Source: Beijerinckiaceae bacterium
GTDB taxonomy: Bacteria > Pseudomonadota > Alphaproteobacteria > Rhizobiales > Beijerinckiaceae
Reading direction: 5' to 3'
Assembly: GCA_019745195.1 (NCBI GenBank)
Contig: JAIETL010000005.1
Coordinates: 86,381-150,380 of the forward strand
DNA length: 64,000 bases
The position numbers and the translations under genes were made by a program. Below, one piece after another: positions 1 through 8,640 of the stretch. A model generated the notes under the pieces. It had not been told where the DNA came from, made no database searches, and saw only the letters and a program-made list of their open reading frames with translations. Position 1 is the first letter of the stretch; every line of letters starts with the position of its first letter.

Positions 1-1
1 C

Positions 2-1369
2 TGGACGATCTCGGATGACGGCAAGACCTGGCGCTTCGCGCTGCGCAAGGGCGTCAAGTTCCATGGCGGCGAGGATTTCACCGCCGACGACGTGGTCTTC
101 TCGGCCGACCGCGCCCGCGCGCCGGGCTCCAACGTCCAGACCCGCGTGCCGACCGGCACCAAGGTCGTCAAGATCGACGATCACACGGTCGAGTTCCAGC
201 TCACCTCGCCGAACCCGATCCTGCATTACCAGTGGGACACCTGGTACATCCTCTCGAAGACATGGGCCGAGAAGAACAACTCGACCGCGCCGACGCCAGC
301 CAGCGCCACCACCCCGACCTTCGCCTCGCTCAACGCCAACGGCACGGGCGCCTTCAAGGTCGAGAGCCACCAGCCCGGCGTGAAGACCGTGTTCAAGGTC
401 AACGAGAACTGGTGGAACAAGTCGCCGGAGCACAATCTGAAGGAGATCGTCTTCACGCCGATCGCGTCCGACGCCACGCGCGTCGCGGCCCTGCTCTCTG
501 GCGAGGTCGACGTCATCGAGCCGGTTCCGATCCAGGACATCCAGCGCGTCAACGGCACGGGCACCGTGCAGGTCCTGACCGGGCCGGAGCTGCGCACCAT
601 CTTCCTCGGCATGGATCAGGTCCGCGACGAGCTGGTCGAGTCCAGCGTCAAGGGCAAGAACCCGTTCAAGGACATCCGCGTCCGCAAGGCCTTCTATCAG
701 GCGATCGACATCGAGACGATCAAGACCCGGGTCATGCGCGGCCTCGCGACGCCCTCTCCGTTGATGATCGCGCCGGAACTCTTCCCCCATACCGGCTTCA
801 CCCGCGCCAAGTTCGACGCGACCGAAGCCAAGAAGCTGCTGACCGACGCCGGCTATCCCGACGGCTTCACCGTCGGCATGGACTGCCCCAACGACCGCTA
901 TGTCAATGACGGGCAGATCTGCCAGGCGGTCGTCGGCATGCTGGCGCGCATCGGCGTCAAGGTGAACCTCAACGCCCAGCCCAAGGGCCAGTATTTCGCC
1001 AAGGTGCTGAAGCCCGGCGGCTACAACACCTCGTTCTATCTGCTCGGCTGGACGCCCGGCACCAGCGATTCCCATAACGTCCTGTTCGACATCATGGGCT
1101 GCCGCGACAACCCGGCCTCCTCGCGCGGAGAGGCCAATGTCGCGGGCTACTGCAACAAGAAGGTCGACGAACTTACCGACAAGATCATCGTCGAGGCCGA
1201 CAAGGCCAAGCGCGATGCCATGATCAAGGAAGCCTTCCAGATCGCGGCCGACGATTTCGGCTACATCCCGCTGCACCAGCAGGCGCTGGCCTGGGGCGTC
1301 TCGAAGAAGGTCAAGCTGACGCAGCGCGCCGACAACGCGGTGCATTTCCAGTACGCGGTCAAGGAGTGA
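2..1369 (+). CDS. Peptide-type ABC transporter substrate-binding protein, 5'-truncated
   Basis: Extracellular solute-binding protein of family 5 (dipeptide/oligopeptide/nickel type), which captures its ligand in the periplasm and delivers it to the permeases encoded downstream. The reading frame is open from the first full codon of the window, so the signal peptide and roughly the first hundred residues lie outside. Visible family features are the FHGGEDFTADDVVFS-like block near the start, a NGTGAFKVESH stretch and a C-terminal segment rich in Lys and Gln. It closely resembles the complete binding protein at 3789-5390, sharing for example the CPNDRYVND block, so the two look like paralogues. 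A palindromic element separates it from the first permease gene. The substrate cannot be read from sequence. Confidence 0.93.
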   Translation, partial: WTISDDGKTWRFALRKGVKFHGGEDFTADDVVFSADRARAPGSNVQTRVPTGTKVVKIDDHTVEFQLTSPNPILHYQWDTWYILSKTWAEKNNSTAPTPASATTPTFASLNANGTGAFKVESHQPGVKTVFKVNENWWNKSPEHNLKEIVFTPIASDATRVAALLSGEVDVIEPVPIQDIQRVNGTGTVQVLTGPELRTIFLGMDQVRDELVESSVKGKNPFKDIRVRKAFYQAIDIETIKTRVMRGLATPSPLMIAPELFPHTGFTRAKFDATEAKKLLTDAGYPDGFTVGMDCPNDRYVNDGQICQAVVGMLARIGVKVNLNAQPKGQYFAKVLKPGGYNTSFYLLGWTPGTSDSHNVLFDIMGCRDNPASSRGEANVAGYCNKKVDELTDKIIVEADKAKRDAMIKEAFQIAADDFGYIPLHQQALAWGVSKKVKLTQRADNAVHFQYAVKE

Positions 1370-1391
1370 GCGGGACCGGCTCTCAACCTCT

Positions 1392-1481
1392 CCCGTCATT
1401 GCGAGCGTAGCGAAGCAATCCAGAGCCGTGCGCTCAACGGCCCCTGGATTGCTTCGTCGCTCCGCTCCTCGCAATGACGGG
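1392..1481. repeat. Palindromic element A, copy 1
   Basis: Long imperfect palindrome in the gap between binding protein and permease. The ends are CCGTCATTGCGAGC and its complement, and the inner stem is GAAGCAATCCAG / CTGGATTGCTTC. The same sequence recurs at 19812-19887, 39433-39520 and 49981-50056. Confidence 0.9.
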
Positions 1482-1504
1482 GAGCGCAGTCCCCCAAGGC
1501 GTCC

Positions 1505-2485
1505 ATGTTCGCTTTCATCCTGCGCCGCCTGTTCCAGTCGCTCATCGTCATGCTGAGCGTGGCGCTGATCGCCTTCGCGATGTTCCGTTTCGTCGGCGAT
1601 CCGGTGAACCAGATCGTCTCGATCGACACGCCGCAGGCGCAGGTCGCCGAGATCAGGCGTTCGCTCGGGCTGGACGACCCATTTCTCGTCCAGTTCGCGC
1701 GCTACATCTGGAACGCCGCCCGGCTCGAATTCGGCGTCTCCTACCAGTTCCGCCTGCCGGTGATCTCGCTGCTCGGCGAGCGCGCGCCGGCGACTCTCGA
1801 ACTCGCCTTGATGTCGGCGTTGTTCTCGCTCGTGGTCGGCATCCCGATGGGCGTCTACACGGCGCTCAAGCGCGAAAGCTGGCTGGCGAAAGTGTTCCAG
1901 GCGGTCTCGCTGATCGGCATCAGCCTGCCGACCTTTCTGATCGGCATCCTGCTGATCTACCTGTTCTCGGTCACGCTCGGCGTGCTGCCCTCCTTCGGGC
2001 GCGGCGAGGTCGTCAGGCTCGGCTCATGGTGGACGACCGGGCTTTTGACGGTGTCCGGTCTCAAGGCGCTGGTGCTGCCCTCGATCACGCTCGGCCTGTT
2101 CCAGATGACGCTGATCATGCGGCTGGTGCGCGCCGAGATGCTGGAGGTGCTGCGCGCCGACTACATCAAGTTCGCCCGCGCGCGCGGCCTGAAGACGCGG
2201 GCCGTCCATTTCGGCCATGCGCTGAAGAACACGCTGGTGCCGGTCATCACCATCGCGGGCCTCCAGCTCGGCTCGATCATCGCCTTCGCCATCATCACCG
2301 AGACGGTGTTCCAGTGGCCCGGCATGGGCCAGCTCTTCCTGCGCTCCGTCCAGAACGTCGATATCCCGATCATGGCGGCCTATCTGATGCTGATCTCCTT
2401 CCTGTTCGTGACGATCAACCTCGCCGTCGATCTCCTCTACGCGGCGGTCGATCCGCGCCTGCGCGCGACGGTGGGGGCGCATTGA
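1505..2485 (+). CDS. ABC transporter permease, DppB/OppB type
   Basis: Inner-membrane permease subunit (326 aa) of a peptide-class ABC importer. It has the typical N-terminal membrane anchor with RRL after the first residues, a FRFVGDP block after the first helix, about six hydrophobic helices and the cytoplasmic EAA loop (EMLEVLRADYIKFARARGL, around residues 200-218) that docks the ATPases. The C-terminus ends in the usual AVDPRLR. It pairs with the DppC-type gene at 2720. It is clearly similar along its length to the permease at 5548-6528, which points to an ancestral duplication of the cassette. No strong Shine-Dalgarno is seen, only AAGG upstream. Confidence 0.95.
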   Translation: MFAFILRRLFQSLIVMLSVALIAFAMFRFVGDPVNQIVSIDTPQAQVAEIRRSLGLDDPFLVQFARYIWNAARLEFGVSYQFRLPVISLLGERAPATLELALMSALFSLVVGIPMGVYTALKRESWLAKVFQAVSLIGISLPTFLIGILLIYLFSVTLGVLPSFGRGEVVRLGSWWTTGLLTVSGLKALVLPSITLGLFQMTLIMRLVRAEMLEVLRADYIKFARARGLKTRAVHFGHALKNTLVPVITIAGLQLGSIIAFAIITETVFQWPGMGQLFLRSVQNVDIPIMAAYLMLISFLFVTINLAVDLLYAAVDPRLRATVGAH

Positions 2486-2532
2486 TGGGATGATGATCGT
2501 GTCCAGAACTCATGCAGGACGGCGGCGCAATA

Positions 2533-2665
2533 CCCCTTCCCCCCGCTTGCGGTGGGGAAGGCCGGGATGGGGGGGCGAACGACCGGGTGAGCCAGCCATC
2601 GCCATGTCGTACCCGGTCGGACGGCCCCCCACCCTAACCCTCCCCACCGCAAGCGGGGTGAGGGG
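2533..2665. repeat. Palindromic element C, copy 1
   Basis: Inverted arms of the type CCCCTTCCCCCCGCTTGCGG and CCGCAAGCGGGGTGAGGGG, separated by a shorter inverted pair (ACCGGGT / ACCCGGT). It lies between the two permease genes of the first cassette. Related copies occur at 11058-11192 and 42594-42753. Confidence 0.85.
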
Positions 2666-2719
2666 ATTCGCGAAGTGCCTCGCCCGAACATGTCCCCATC
2701 TCATCGACGGCGGCATGGC

Positions 2720-3652
2720 ATGAGCACGTCCTCCGAAGCCCCCTCCCGCTGGTCCCGCATCCGCGACAGCGACATCCTCGCCAGCTTCCTGAAATCGAAG
2801 GTGACGATGGTCGCCGCCTTCGTCGTGCTGATCCTCTTCATCGGCGCGGCGTTCTCGCCCTGGCTCGCGCCGACGAACCCGTTCGACCCGGCCACGGTCT
2901 TTCTGGCGGATTCGATGATCCCGCCGGCCTGGCAGGATGGCGGCGAGGCCCGCTTCATCCTCGGCACGGACGATCAGGGCCGCGATCTCTACTCCGCGAT
3001 CCTCTACGGCATGCGCGTCTCGCTGATCGTCGGCGGGCTCGGCGTCGCGCTCGCGGCCTCGATCGGCATCACGCTGGGCCTGCTCGCGGGCTATCTCGGC
3101 GGCCGCGTCGACGCTGTCATCATGCGCATCGCCGATGTCCAGCTCACCTTCCCGGCCATCCTGATCGCACTCCTGATCGACGGCGTCGTGCGCGGCCTGT
3201 TCAAGAGCGCCTCCCGCGAGGACACCGCGATCTATGTGCTGGTGATCTCGATCGGCCTGTCCTTCTGGGTGCAGTATGCCCGCACCATTCGCGGCTCGAC
3301 GCTGGTCGAGCGTAACAAGGACTATGTCATGGCTGCCCGGCTCGTCGGCCTGCCGGCGCCGCTGATCATGCTGCGTCATGTCCTGCCAAACGTCATCGGG
3401 CCGGTGCTGGTCATCCTGACGATCAATCTGGGCCTCGCGGTCATCACCGAGGCGACCCTCTCCTTCCTCGGCGTCGGCCTGCCGGCGACCCAGCCCTCGC
3501 TCGGCACGCTGATCTCGATCGGCAACCGCTACCTGTTCTCCGGCGACTGGTGGATTGTCGCCTTCCCCGGCATCACGCTGGCCGCGCTGGTGCTGGCGGT
3601 GAACCTGCTCGGCGACTGGCTGCGCGACGCGCTGAATCCGAGGCTGCGATGA
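2720..3652 (+). CDS. ABC transporter permease, DppC/OppC type
   Basis: Second permease subunit (310 aa) of the first peptide-type importer. A cytoplasmic N-terminus ending in RIRDSDILASF precedes the first helix, followed by the DppC-type segment with LGTDDQGRDLYSAILYGMR and the EAA loop (STLVERNKDYVMAARLVGL). It ends in GDWLRDALNPRLR, as DppC proteins do. An in-frame ATG at 2675 exists, but I chose 2720 because the downstream paralogue begins at the matching place. No ATPase gene follows directly; the next gene is another binding protein, so this permease pair presumably uses the ATPases at 7639-9632. Confidence 0.94.
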   Translation: MSTSSEAPSRWSRIRDSDILASFLKSKVTMVAAFVVLILFIGAAFSPWLAPTNPFDPATVFLADSMIPPAWQDGGEARFILGTDDQGRDLYSAILYGMRVSLIVGGLGVALAASIGITLGLLAGYLGGRVDAVIMRIADVQLTFPAILIALLIDGVVRGLFKSASREDTAIYVLVISIGLSFWVQYARTIRGSTLVERNKDYVMAARLVGLPAPLIMLRHVLPNVIGPVLVILTINLGLAVITEATLSFLGVGLPATQPSLGTLISIGNRYLFSGDWWIVAFPGITLAALVLAVNLLGDWLRDALNPRLR

Positions 3653-3788
3653 CCGGCGCAAAATTGTGCAAATGCCGCTTGGCCATGCGCTTTGCGCGCA
3701 TTAGCACCGTGACTCGCGCGCACTCTTTCCCTAGCATCCGTCGCTTCGCCGGCCTCAGTCACGGGCCGCTCTCGGGAGGCATGATCTC

Positions 3789-5390
3789 ATGAAACCGCGT
3801 TTTCTCACCTTGGCCGCCGCGCTGCTGGGTGCTTCGGTCCTGGCGCTCGGCGCCGCCGATGCCCGCCCGCTGAAATGGGCCCGCTCGGGCGACGCCCTGA
3901 CGCTCGACCCCCATGGCCAGAACGAAGGCCCGACGACGGCGCTGAACCAGCACATCTATGAGGGCCTGACGGAGCGCGACCACACCGGCAAGCTCGGCCC
4001 GCTGCTGGCGACCTCCTGGCGTGTCCTGCCCAATGACCCGACGACCTGGGAGTTCAAGCTCCAGTCCGGCATCAAGTTCCATGACGGAGCGCCCTTCACC
4101 GCCGACGACGTGGTGTTCTCCTATGAGCGCGCCATGCAGCCGACCTCGGACTTCAAGGGCTACCTGTCCTCGGTCGAGAAGGTCTCGAAGGTCGACGACC
4201 TGACCGTCCACATCAAGACCAAGGGTCCCAACCCGCTGCTGGTCAACAACACGGAATCGATCCGCATCCTGAGCAAGGCCTGGGCGGAGAAGAACAACGC
4301 CGTGAAGGCGCAGGACTTCAAGAACAAGGAAGAGAATTTCGCCGTCCGCAACGCCAACGGCACCGGCCCCTTCATCCTCGTCTCGCGCGAGACCGACGTG
4401 AAGACGGTGATGAAGCGCAATGACGGCTACTGGAACAAGGCCAAGGTGCCGCTCGAGGTGACCGAACTCACCTTCGTGCCGATCAAGCAGGACGCCACCC
4501 GCGTCGCCGCCCTGCTCTCGGGCGAGGTCGATTTCGTTCAGGACGTGCCGGTGCAGGATATCGCCCGCCTGAAGAGCGCGCCGAAGATGCGCGTCACCTC
4601 CGGCGCCGAGAACCGTACCATCTTCTTCGGCATGGACGTGGCGTCCGCCGACCTCAAGGGCGACGACGTCCAGGGCAAGAACCCCTTCGCCGACAAGAGG
4701 GTGCGACAGGCGCTCAACATGGCGATCAACCGCGGCGCAATCCAGCGCGTCGTGATGCGCGGCGAGTCGGTGCCGACCGGCATCATCATGCCGCCCTTCG
4801 TCAATGGCTGGACCAAGGAACTCGACGCCGCGCCGGCGACCGATGTCGCCAAGGCCAAGGCGCTGCTCGCCGAGGCGGGCTATCCCAACGGCTTCTCGAC
4901 GACGCTCCATTGCCCCAATGACCGCTATGTCAACGACGAGGGCATCTGCCAGGCGGCTGTCGGCATGTTCGGCCAGATCGGCGTCAAGGTGAACCTGGTC
5001 TCGCAGTCGAAGTCGATTCACTTCACGCTGATCCAGAAGAACCCGCCCGAGACCGAGTTCTATCTCGTCGGCTGGGGCGTGCCGACCTATGACAGCGACT
5101 ACATCTTCTCCTTCATGTACCATTCCCGCACCGGCTCGCGCGGATCGTGGAACGCGACCGGCTACAAGGACGCCGAGATCGACAGCATGATCCAGTCGCT
5201 CTCGCAGGAGATCGACATCGCCAAGCGCGACGCGACCATCTCCAAGATCTGGACGAAGCTGAAGGACGAGACGATCTACCTGCCGATCCACCATCAGGCG
5301 CTGAGCTACGCGATGAACTCCTCGCTCGACATCCCCGTCGACGTGGCGAACTCGCCCAAGCTCAAGATGGTGTCGTTCAAGGGCTCGTAG
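3789..5390 (+). CDS. Peptide-type ABC transporter substrate-binding protein
   Basis: Complete family-5 solute-binding protein (533 aa). A Sec signal peptide covers about residues 1-26 (MKPRF, hydrophobic core, ADA cleavage region). The mature part begins LKWARSGDALTLDPHGQNE, the usual start of this family. GGGAGG about nine bases upstream of the ATG is a good ribosome binding site. It opens the second cassette and is paralogous to the truncated protein at the window start. The 136-base gap before it may carry its own promoter, though I could not single one out. The ligand is unknown; peptides or small peptide-like compounds are likely from family membership. Confidence 0.95.
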   Translation: MKPRFLTLAAALLGASVLALGAADARPLKWARSGDALTLDPHGQNEGPTTALNQHIYEGLTERDHTGKLGPLLATSWRVLPNDPTTWEFKLQSGIKFHDGAPFTADDVVFSYERAMQPTSDFKGYLSSVEKVSKVDDLTVHIKTKGPNPLLVNNTESIRILSKAWAEKNNAVKAQDFKNKEENFAVRNANGTGPFILVSRETDVKTVMKRNDGYWNKAKVPLEVTELTFVPIKQDATRVAALLSGEVDFVQDVPVQDIARLKSAPKMRVTSGAENRTIFFGMDVASADLKGDDVQGKNPFADKRVRQALNMAINRGAIQRVVMRGESVPTGIIMPPFVNGWTKELDAAPATDVAKAKALLAEAGYPNGFSTTLHCPNDRYVNDEGICQAAVGMFGQIGVKVNLVSQSKSIHFTLIQKNPPETEFYLVGWGVPTYDSDYIFSFMYHSRTGSRGSWNATGYKDAEIDSMIQSLSQEIDIAKRDATISKIWTKLKDETIYLPIHHQALSYAMNSSLDIPVDVANSPKLKMVSFKGS

Positions 5391-5420
5391 TCTTTCGCGA
5401 AGTCCTCATCTGACCCTTAT

Positions 5421-5515
5421 CCGTCATGCTCGCCCTTGTGGCGAGCATCCACGTCTTGGTCGTAGAGCGCGACGAAGGAAGACGTGGATGGTCGGGACAA
5501 GCCCGACCATGACGG
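5421..5515 (+). repeat. Palindromic element B, copy 1
   Basis: A 95-bp element with outer stem CCGTCATG / CATGACGG, a side hairpin GCTCGCC-CTTGT-GGCGAGC on the left arm, GGTCGGG-ACAAG-CCCGACC on the right arm, and inner stem ATCCACGTCTT / AAGACGTGGAT. The copy at 6578-6672 is almost identical but inverted. It lies between binding protein and permease. Confidence 0.93.
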
Positions 5516-5547
5516 GGAAGAGCCGAACTCAGAAAGAAGAGCCCTGA

Positions 5548-6528
5548 ATGCTCGCCTATATCCTGCGCTCGCTGATGCAGGGGCTGGTGGTGATGCTCGC
5601 CGTCGCCTTCATCGCCTTCACCATGTTCCGCTTCGTCGGCGACCCGGTCGTCAACATGCTGGGGCAGGAGGCGACGCTGCAGGACCGCGCCGAGCTGACC
5701 GAGCGGCTCGGCCTCAACGACCCCGTGCCGCTGCAGTTCGCGCGTTTCGTCGCCGACGCGGCGCAGGGCGATTTCGGCGTGTCCTGGCGTCAGGGCCGCA
5801 AGGTCTCCTCGCTGATCGTCGAGAGGCTGCCCGCCACGGTCGAGCTCGCCGTGCTGTCGGCGATCTTCGCCTTCGTGGTCGGCATCGCGCTCGGCGTCTA
5901 TGCCGCGATCAGGCGCGATGGCTGGATCGCCAATCTCGTCATGTCGCTCTCGCTGATCGGCGTCAGCCTGCCGACCTTCCTGATCGGCATCGGGCTGATC
6001 TATATCTTCGCGGTCGAGCTGCGCTGGCTGCCCTCCTTCGGGCGCGGCGACACGGTCCGCATCGGCTGGTGGACCACCGGGCTGCTCACGGTGAGCGGGC
6101 TGAAATCGCTGGTCCTGCCGGTGCTGACGCTGGGTTTCCTCCAGCTCACCCTGATCATGCGCCTCGTGCGCTCGGAAATGCTCGAGGTGATGCGCGCCGA
6201 TTTCATCCGCTTCGCCCGCGCGCGCGGCATCCCCGAGCGCAAGATCGAGTTCCGCCATGCGCTGCGCAACACCATGATCCCGGTCATCACCATCGCGGGC
6301 TTGCAGCTCGGCGGCGTCATCGCCTTCGCCATAGTCACCGAGACGGTGTTCCAGTGGCCGGGGCTCGGTGCGCTTTTCGTCAACGCCGTGCAGTTCGTCG
6401 ATGTTCCGGTGATGTCGGCCTATCTGATGTTCGTCGCCTTCGTCTTCGTGCTGACCTCGCTGATGGTCGATCTGATCTATGTCGCGCTCGATCCTCGCCT
6501 GCGCGGCAGCCCGGCCATGGCGAAGTGA
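5548..6528 (+). CDS. ABC transporter permease, DppB/OppB type (second cassette)
   Basis: Inner-membrane permease (326 aa, the same length as its paralogue at 1505). It starts MLAYILRSLMQGL, carries the FRFVGDP block, about six helices and the EAA loop EMLEVMRADFIRFARARGI, and ends in ALDPRLRG. It forms the channel together with the DppC-type protein encoded at 6689. AAAGAAGAG before the ATG is a plausible ribosome binding site. The strong similarity to the first cassette supports duplication followed by divergence, perhaps for a different ligand range. Confidence 0.95.
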   Translation: MLAYILRSLMQGLVVMLAVAFIAFTMFRFVGDPVVNMLGQEATLQDRAELTERLGLNDPVPLQFARFVADAAQGDFGVSWRQGRKVSSLIVERLPATVELAVLSAIFAFVVGIALGVYAAIRRDGWIANLVMSLSLIGVSLPTFLIGIGLIYIFAVELRWLPSFGRGDTVRIGWWTTGLLTVSGLKSLVLPVLTLGFLQLTLIMRLVRSEMLEVMRADFIRFARARGIPERKIEFRHALRNTMIPVITIAGLQLGGVIAFAIVTETVFQWPGLGALFVNAVQFVDVPVMSAYLMFVAFVFVLTSLMVDLIYVALDPRLRGSPAMAK

Positions 6529-6577
6529 GGCGGGCGATGAGCATGAATGACCAGAGCGCTCGGGCGCTGAGCCCTCT

Positions 6578-6672
6578 CCGTCATGGTCGGGCTTGTCCCG
6601 ACCATCCACGTCTTCCGTCGTCGAGCGCTACGCCCAAGACGTGGATGCTCGCCACAAGGGCGAGCATGACGG
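6578..6672 (-). repeat. Palindromic element B, copy 2 (inverted)
   Basis: The reverse complement of this 95-bp segment matches the element at 5421-5515 except for a few bases near the centre. Both ends and both side hairpins are intact. It fills most of the gap between the two permease genes of the second cassette. Confidence 0.93.
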
Positions 6673-6688
6673 CCTGGAGGAGCGCGCG

Positions 6689-7633
6689 ATGACAACTGCT
6701 GTTCCTCCCGCAAAGCCCCCCGGCCGCCTTGCGCGCTGGTGGGATTCCGACATCGCCTTTTCCTTCCGCTCCTCGCCGGTGACGGTCATGGCGACGCTGC
6801 TGGCGCTGCTGCTCGTGCTGGCGGCGGTCGCCGCGCCCCTGATCGCGCCCTACGATCCGTTCGATCCCGCCTCGCTCGATCTCTCCGACGGCTTCTCGAA
6901 GCCGATGGAGCCCAACGAGATCACCGGGAAGGTGTTCTGGCTCGGCTCGGACGGGCAGGGGCGCGACATCTTCTCGGCGATTCTCTACGGCTCGCGCATC
7001 TCTCTGCTGGTCGGGGCGGCGTCCGTGCTGTTCTCGCTGGTCATCGGCGTGGGGCTCGGTCTCGTCGCCGGCTATGTCGGCGGCCGCACCGAGGCGCTGA
7101 TCATGCGCGTTGCCGATATCCAGTTGTCCTTTCCCGCCATCCTCGTGGCGCTTCTCGTCTTCGGCGTGGCGCGCGGGCTGATCCCGCCGGCCCTGCAGGA
7201 GCGCGCGACGCTGTTCGTGCTGGTCGCCGCCATCGGCCTGTCGAACTGGGCGCAGTATGCGCGCACCGTGCGCGGCTCGACGCTGGTCGAGAAGAACAAG
7301 GTCTATGTCGATGCCGCCCGCCTGATCGGTCTGAAGGCCTGGCCGGTGATGCTGAAGCACGTCCTGCCCAACGTCGCCGGCCCCGTGCTCGTCATCGCCA
7401 CGATCAACCTGGCGCTCGCCGTCATCGAGGAGGCGACCTTGTCCTTCCTCGGCGTCGGCATGCCGCCGACCCAGCCCTCGCTGGGCACCCTGATCCGCTT
7501 CGGCCAGCAGTACCTGTTCTCGGGCGAATGGTGGATCCTGCTGTTTCCGTCGCTGGTGCTTGTGCTGCTTGCGCTCTCGATCAACCTGTTCGGCGATTGG
7601 CTGCGCGACGCGCTCAATCCGAAGCTGAGGTGA
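6689..7633 (+). CDS. ABC transporter permease, DppC/OppC type (second cassette)
   Basis: DppC-type permease (314 aa) starting MTTAVPPAKPPGRL. GGAGG eight bases upstream supports the ATG at 6689. The in-frame ATG at 6593 lies inside palindromic element B and would give a repeat-encoded extension, so it was rejected. Features: cytoplasmic N-terminus, LGSDGQGRDIFSAILYGSR, EAA loop STLVEKNKVYVDAARLIGL, C-terminal GDWLRDALNPKLR. The stop overlaps or directly abuts the ATPase gene start, so translation is probably coupled. Close paralogue of 2720-3652. Confidence 0.95.
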   Translation: MTTAVPPAKPPGRLARWWDSDIAFSFRSSPVTVMATLLALLLVLAAVAAPLIAPYDPFDPASLDLSDGFSKPMEPNEITGKVFWLGSDGQGRDIFSAILYGSRISLLVGAASVLFSLVIGVGLGLVAGYVGGRTEALIMRVADIQLSFPAILVALLVFGVARGLIPPALQERATLFVLVAAIGLSNWAQYARTVRGSTLVEKNKVYVDAARLIGLKAWPVMLKHVLPNVAGPVLVIATINLALAVIEEATLSFLGVGMPPTQPSLGTLIRFGQQYLFSGEWWILLFPSLVLVLLALSINLFGDWLRDALNPKLR

Positions 7634-7638
7634 ATGGC

Positions 7639-8640
7639 GTGAGTCAACCCGTCCTCTCCGTCCGCGACCTCACGGTCGAGTTCGTCACCCGCCGCGCCAC
7701 GCTGCGGGCGCTCGACAAGATCTCCTTCGACATCGCGCGCGGCGAGGTGCTCGGCGTCGTCGGTGAGTCCGGCGCGGGCAAATCCGTCACCGGCTCGGCC
7801 ATCATCGGCCTGATCGACCCGCCCGGCCGGATCGCGGGCGGCGAAGTCGTCCTGTCCGGCGAGCGCGTCGACAACCTGCCGCCCGACGCAATGCGCAAGG
7901 TGCGCGGCAAACGCATCGGCATGATCTTCCAGGACCCGCTGACCAGCCTCAACCCGCTCTACCGCGTCGGCGAGCAGTTGATCGAGACGATCCAGACCCA
8001 TACCGATTTGAACGCGAGCGACGCCCGCAAGCGCGCCATCGCGTTGCTCGACGAGGTCGGCATCCCCGCCCCGGAGCGCCGCATCGACGGCTATCCGCAC
8101 GAGTTCTCCGGCGGCATGCGCCAGCGCGTGGTGATCGCGCTCGCGCTCTGCGCCGAGCCGGAGTTCATCATCGCCGACGAGCCGACGACCGCGCTCGACG
8201 TGTCCGTGCAGGCGCAGATCATCGCGCTGATCAAGCGGCTCTGCAAGGAACGCGGCACCTCGGTGATGCTGGTGACCCACGACATGGGCGTCATTGCCGA
8301 GACCGCCGACCGCGTCGCGGTGATGTATGCCGGCCGCATCGCCGAGATCGGCCCGGTGCGCGAGGTGGTGAAGCAGCCGCTGCACCCCTACGCCAAGGGT
8401 CTGATGGGCGCGATCCCCTCGCTCGAGGGCGATGCCGAGCGGCTCGTCCAGATTCCAGGCTCGATGCCGCGCCTCTCGGCCATCCCGCCCGGATGCGCCT
8501 TCAACCCGCGCTGTGCGCAGGTGTTCGCGCGCTGCCATGTCGAGCGGCCGGAACTGATCCCGGTCGGAGACCGCAAGGTCGCCTGCCACCTCTATGACGA
8601 ACCGGGCGCGATGGGCGGTAAGGCGGAGATCGCGGCATGA
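7639..8640 (+). CDS. Peptide ABC transporter ATP-binding protein, DppD/OppD type
   Basis: Cytoplasmic ATPase (333 aa) that powers the importer. Walker A is GESGAGKS (about residues 43-50), the Q-loop is FQDPLTSLNP, the signature is FSGGMRQR, Walker B is FIIADEPTTALDV and the H-loop is VTHDMG. The C-terminal oligopeptide-transporter extension has the cysteine-bearing GCAFNPRCAQVFARC. There is no ATG in frame near the start. GTG at 7639, preceded by GAGGTGA, is the best start; GTG at 7630 is possible. The end overlaps the next ATPase by ATGA. Confidence 0.94.
   Translation: MSQPVLSVRDLTVEFVTRRATLRALDKISFDIARGEVLGVVGESGAGKSVTGSAIIGLIDPPGRIAGGEVVLSGERVDNLPPDAMRKVRGKRIGMIFQDPLTSLNPLYRVGEQLIETIQTHTDLNASDARKRAIALLDEVGIPAPERRIDGYPHEFSGGMRQRVVIALALCAEPEFIIADEPTTALDVSVQAQIIALIKRLCKERGTSVMLVTHDMGVIAETADRVAVMYAGRIAEIGPVREVVKQPLHPYAKGLMGAIPSLEGDAERLVQIPGSMPRLSAIPPGCAFNPRCAQVFARCHVERPELIPVGDRKVACHLYDEPGAMGGKAEIAA

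Noticed and set aside
1396..1629. ORF on the minus strand across element A copy 1
   Set aside because: Its sequence (CEERSDEAIQ-like) is the usual false translation of this palindrome family; it overlaps the permease gene.
2533..2665. Possible CRISPR or tandem array because of repeated GC-rich motifs
   Set aside because: Only two inverted arms, no regular spacers, no cas genes in the window.
6739..7638. Long open upstream extension of the DppD-type frame
   Set aside because: It is the shifted shadow of the DppC-type permease; the ATPase homology starts only at 7639.
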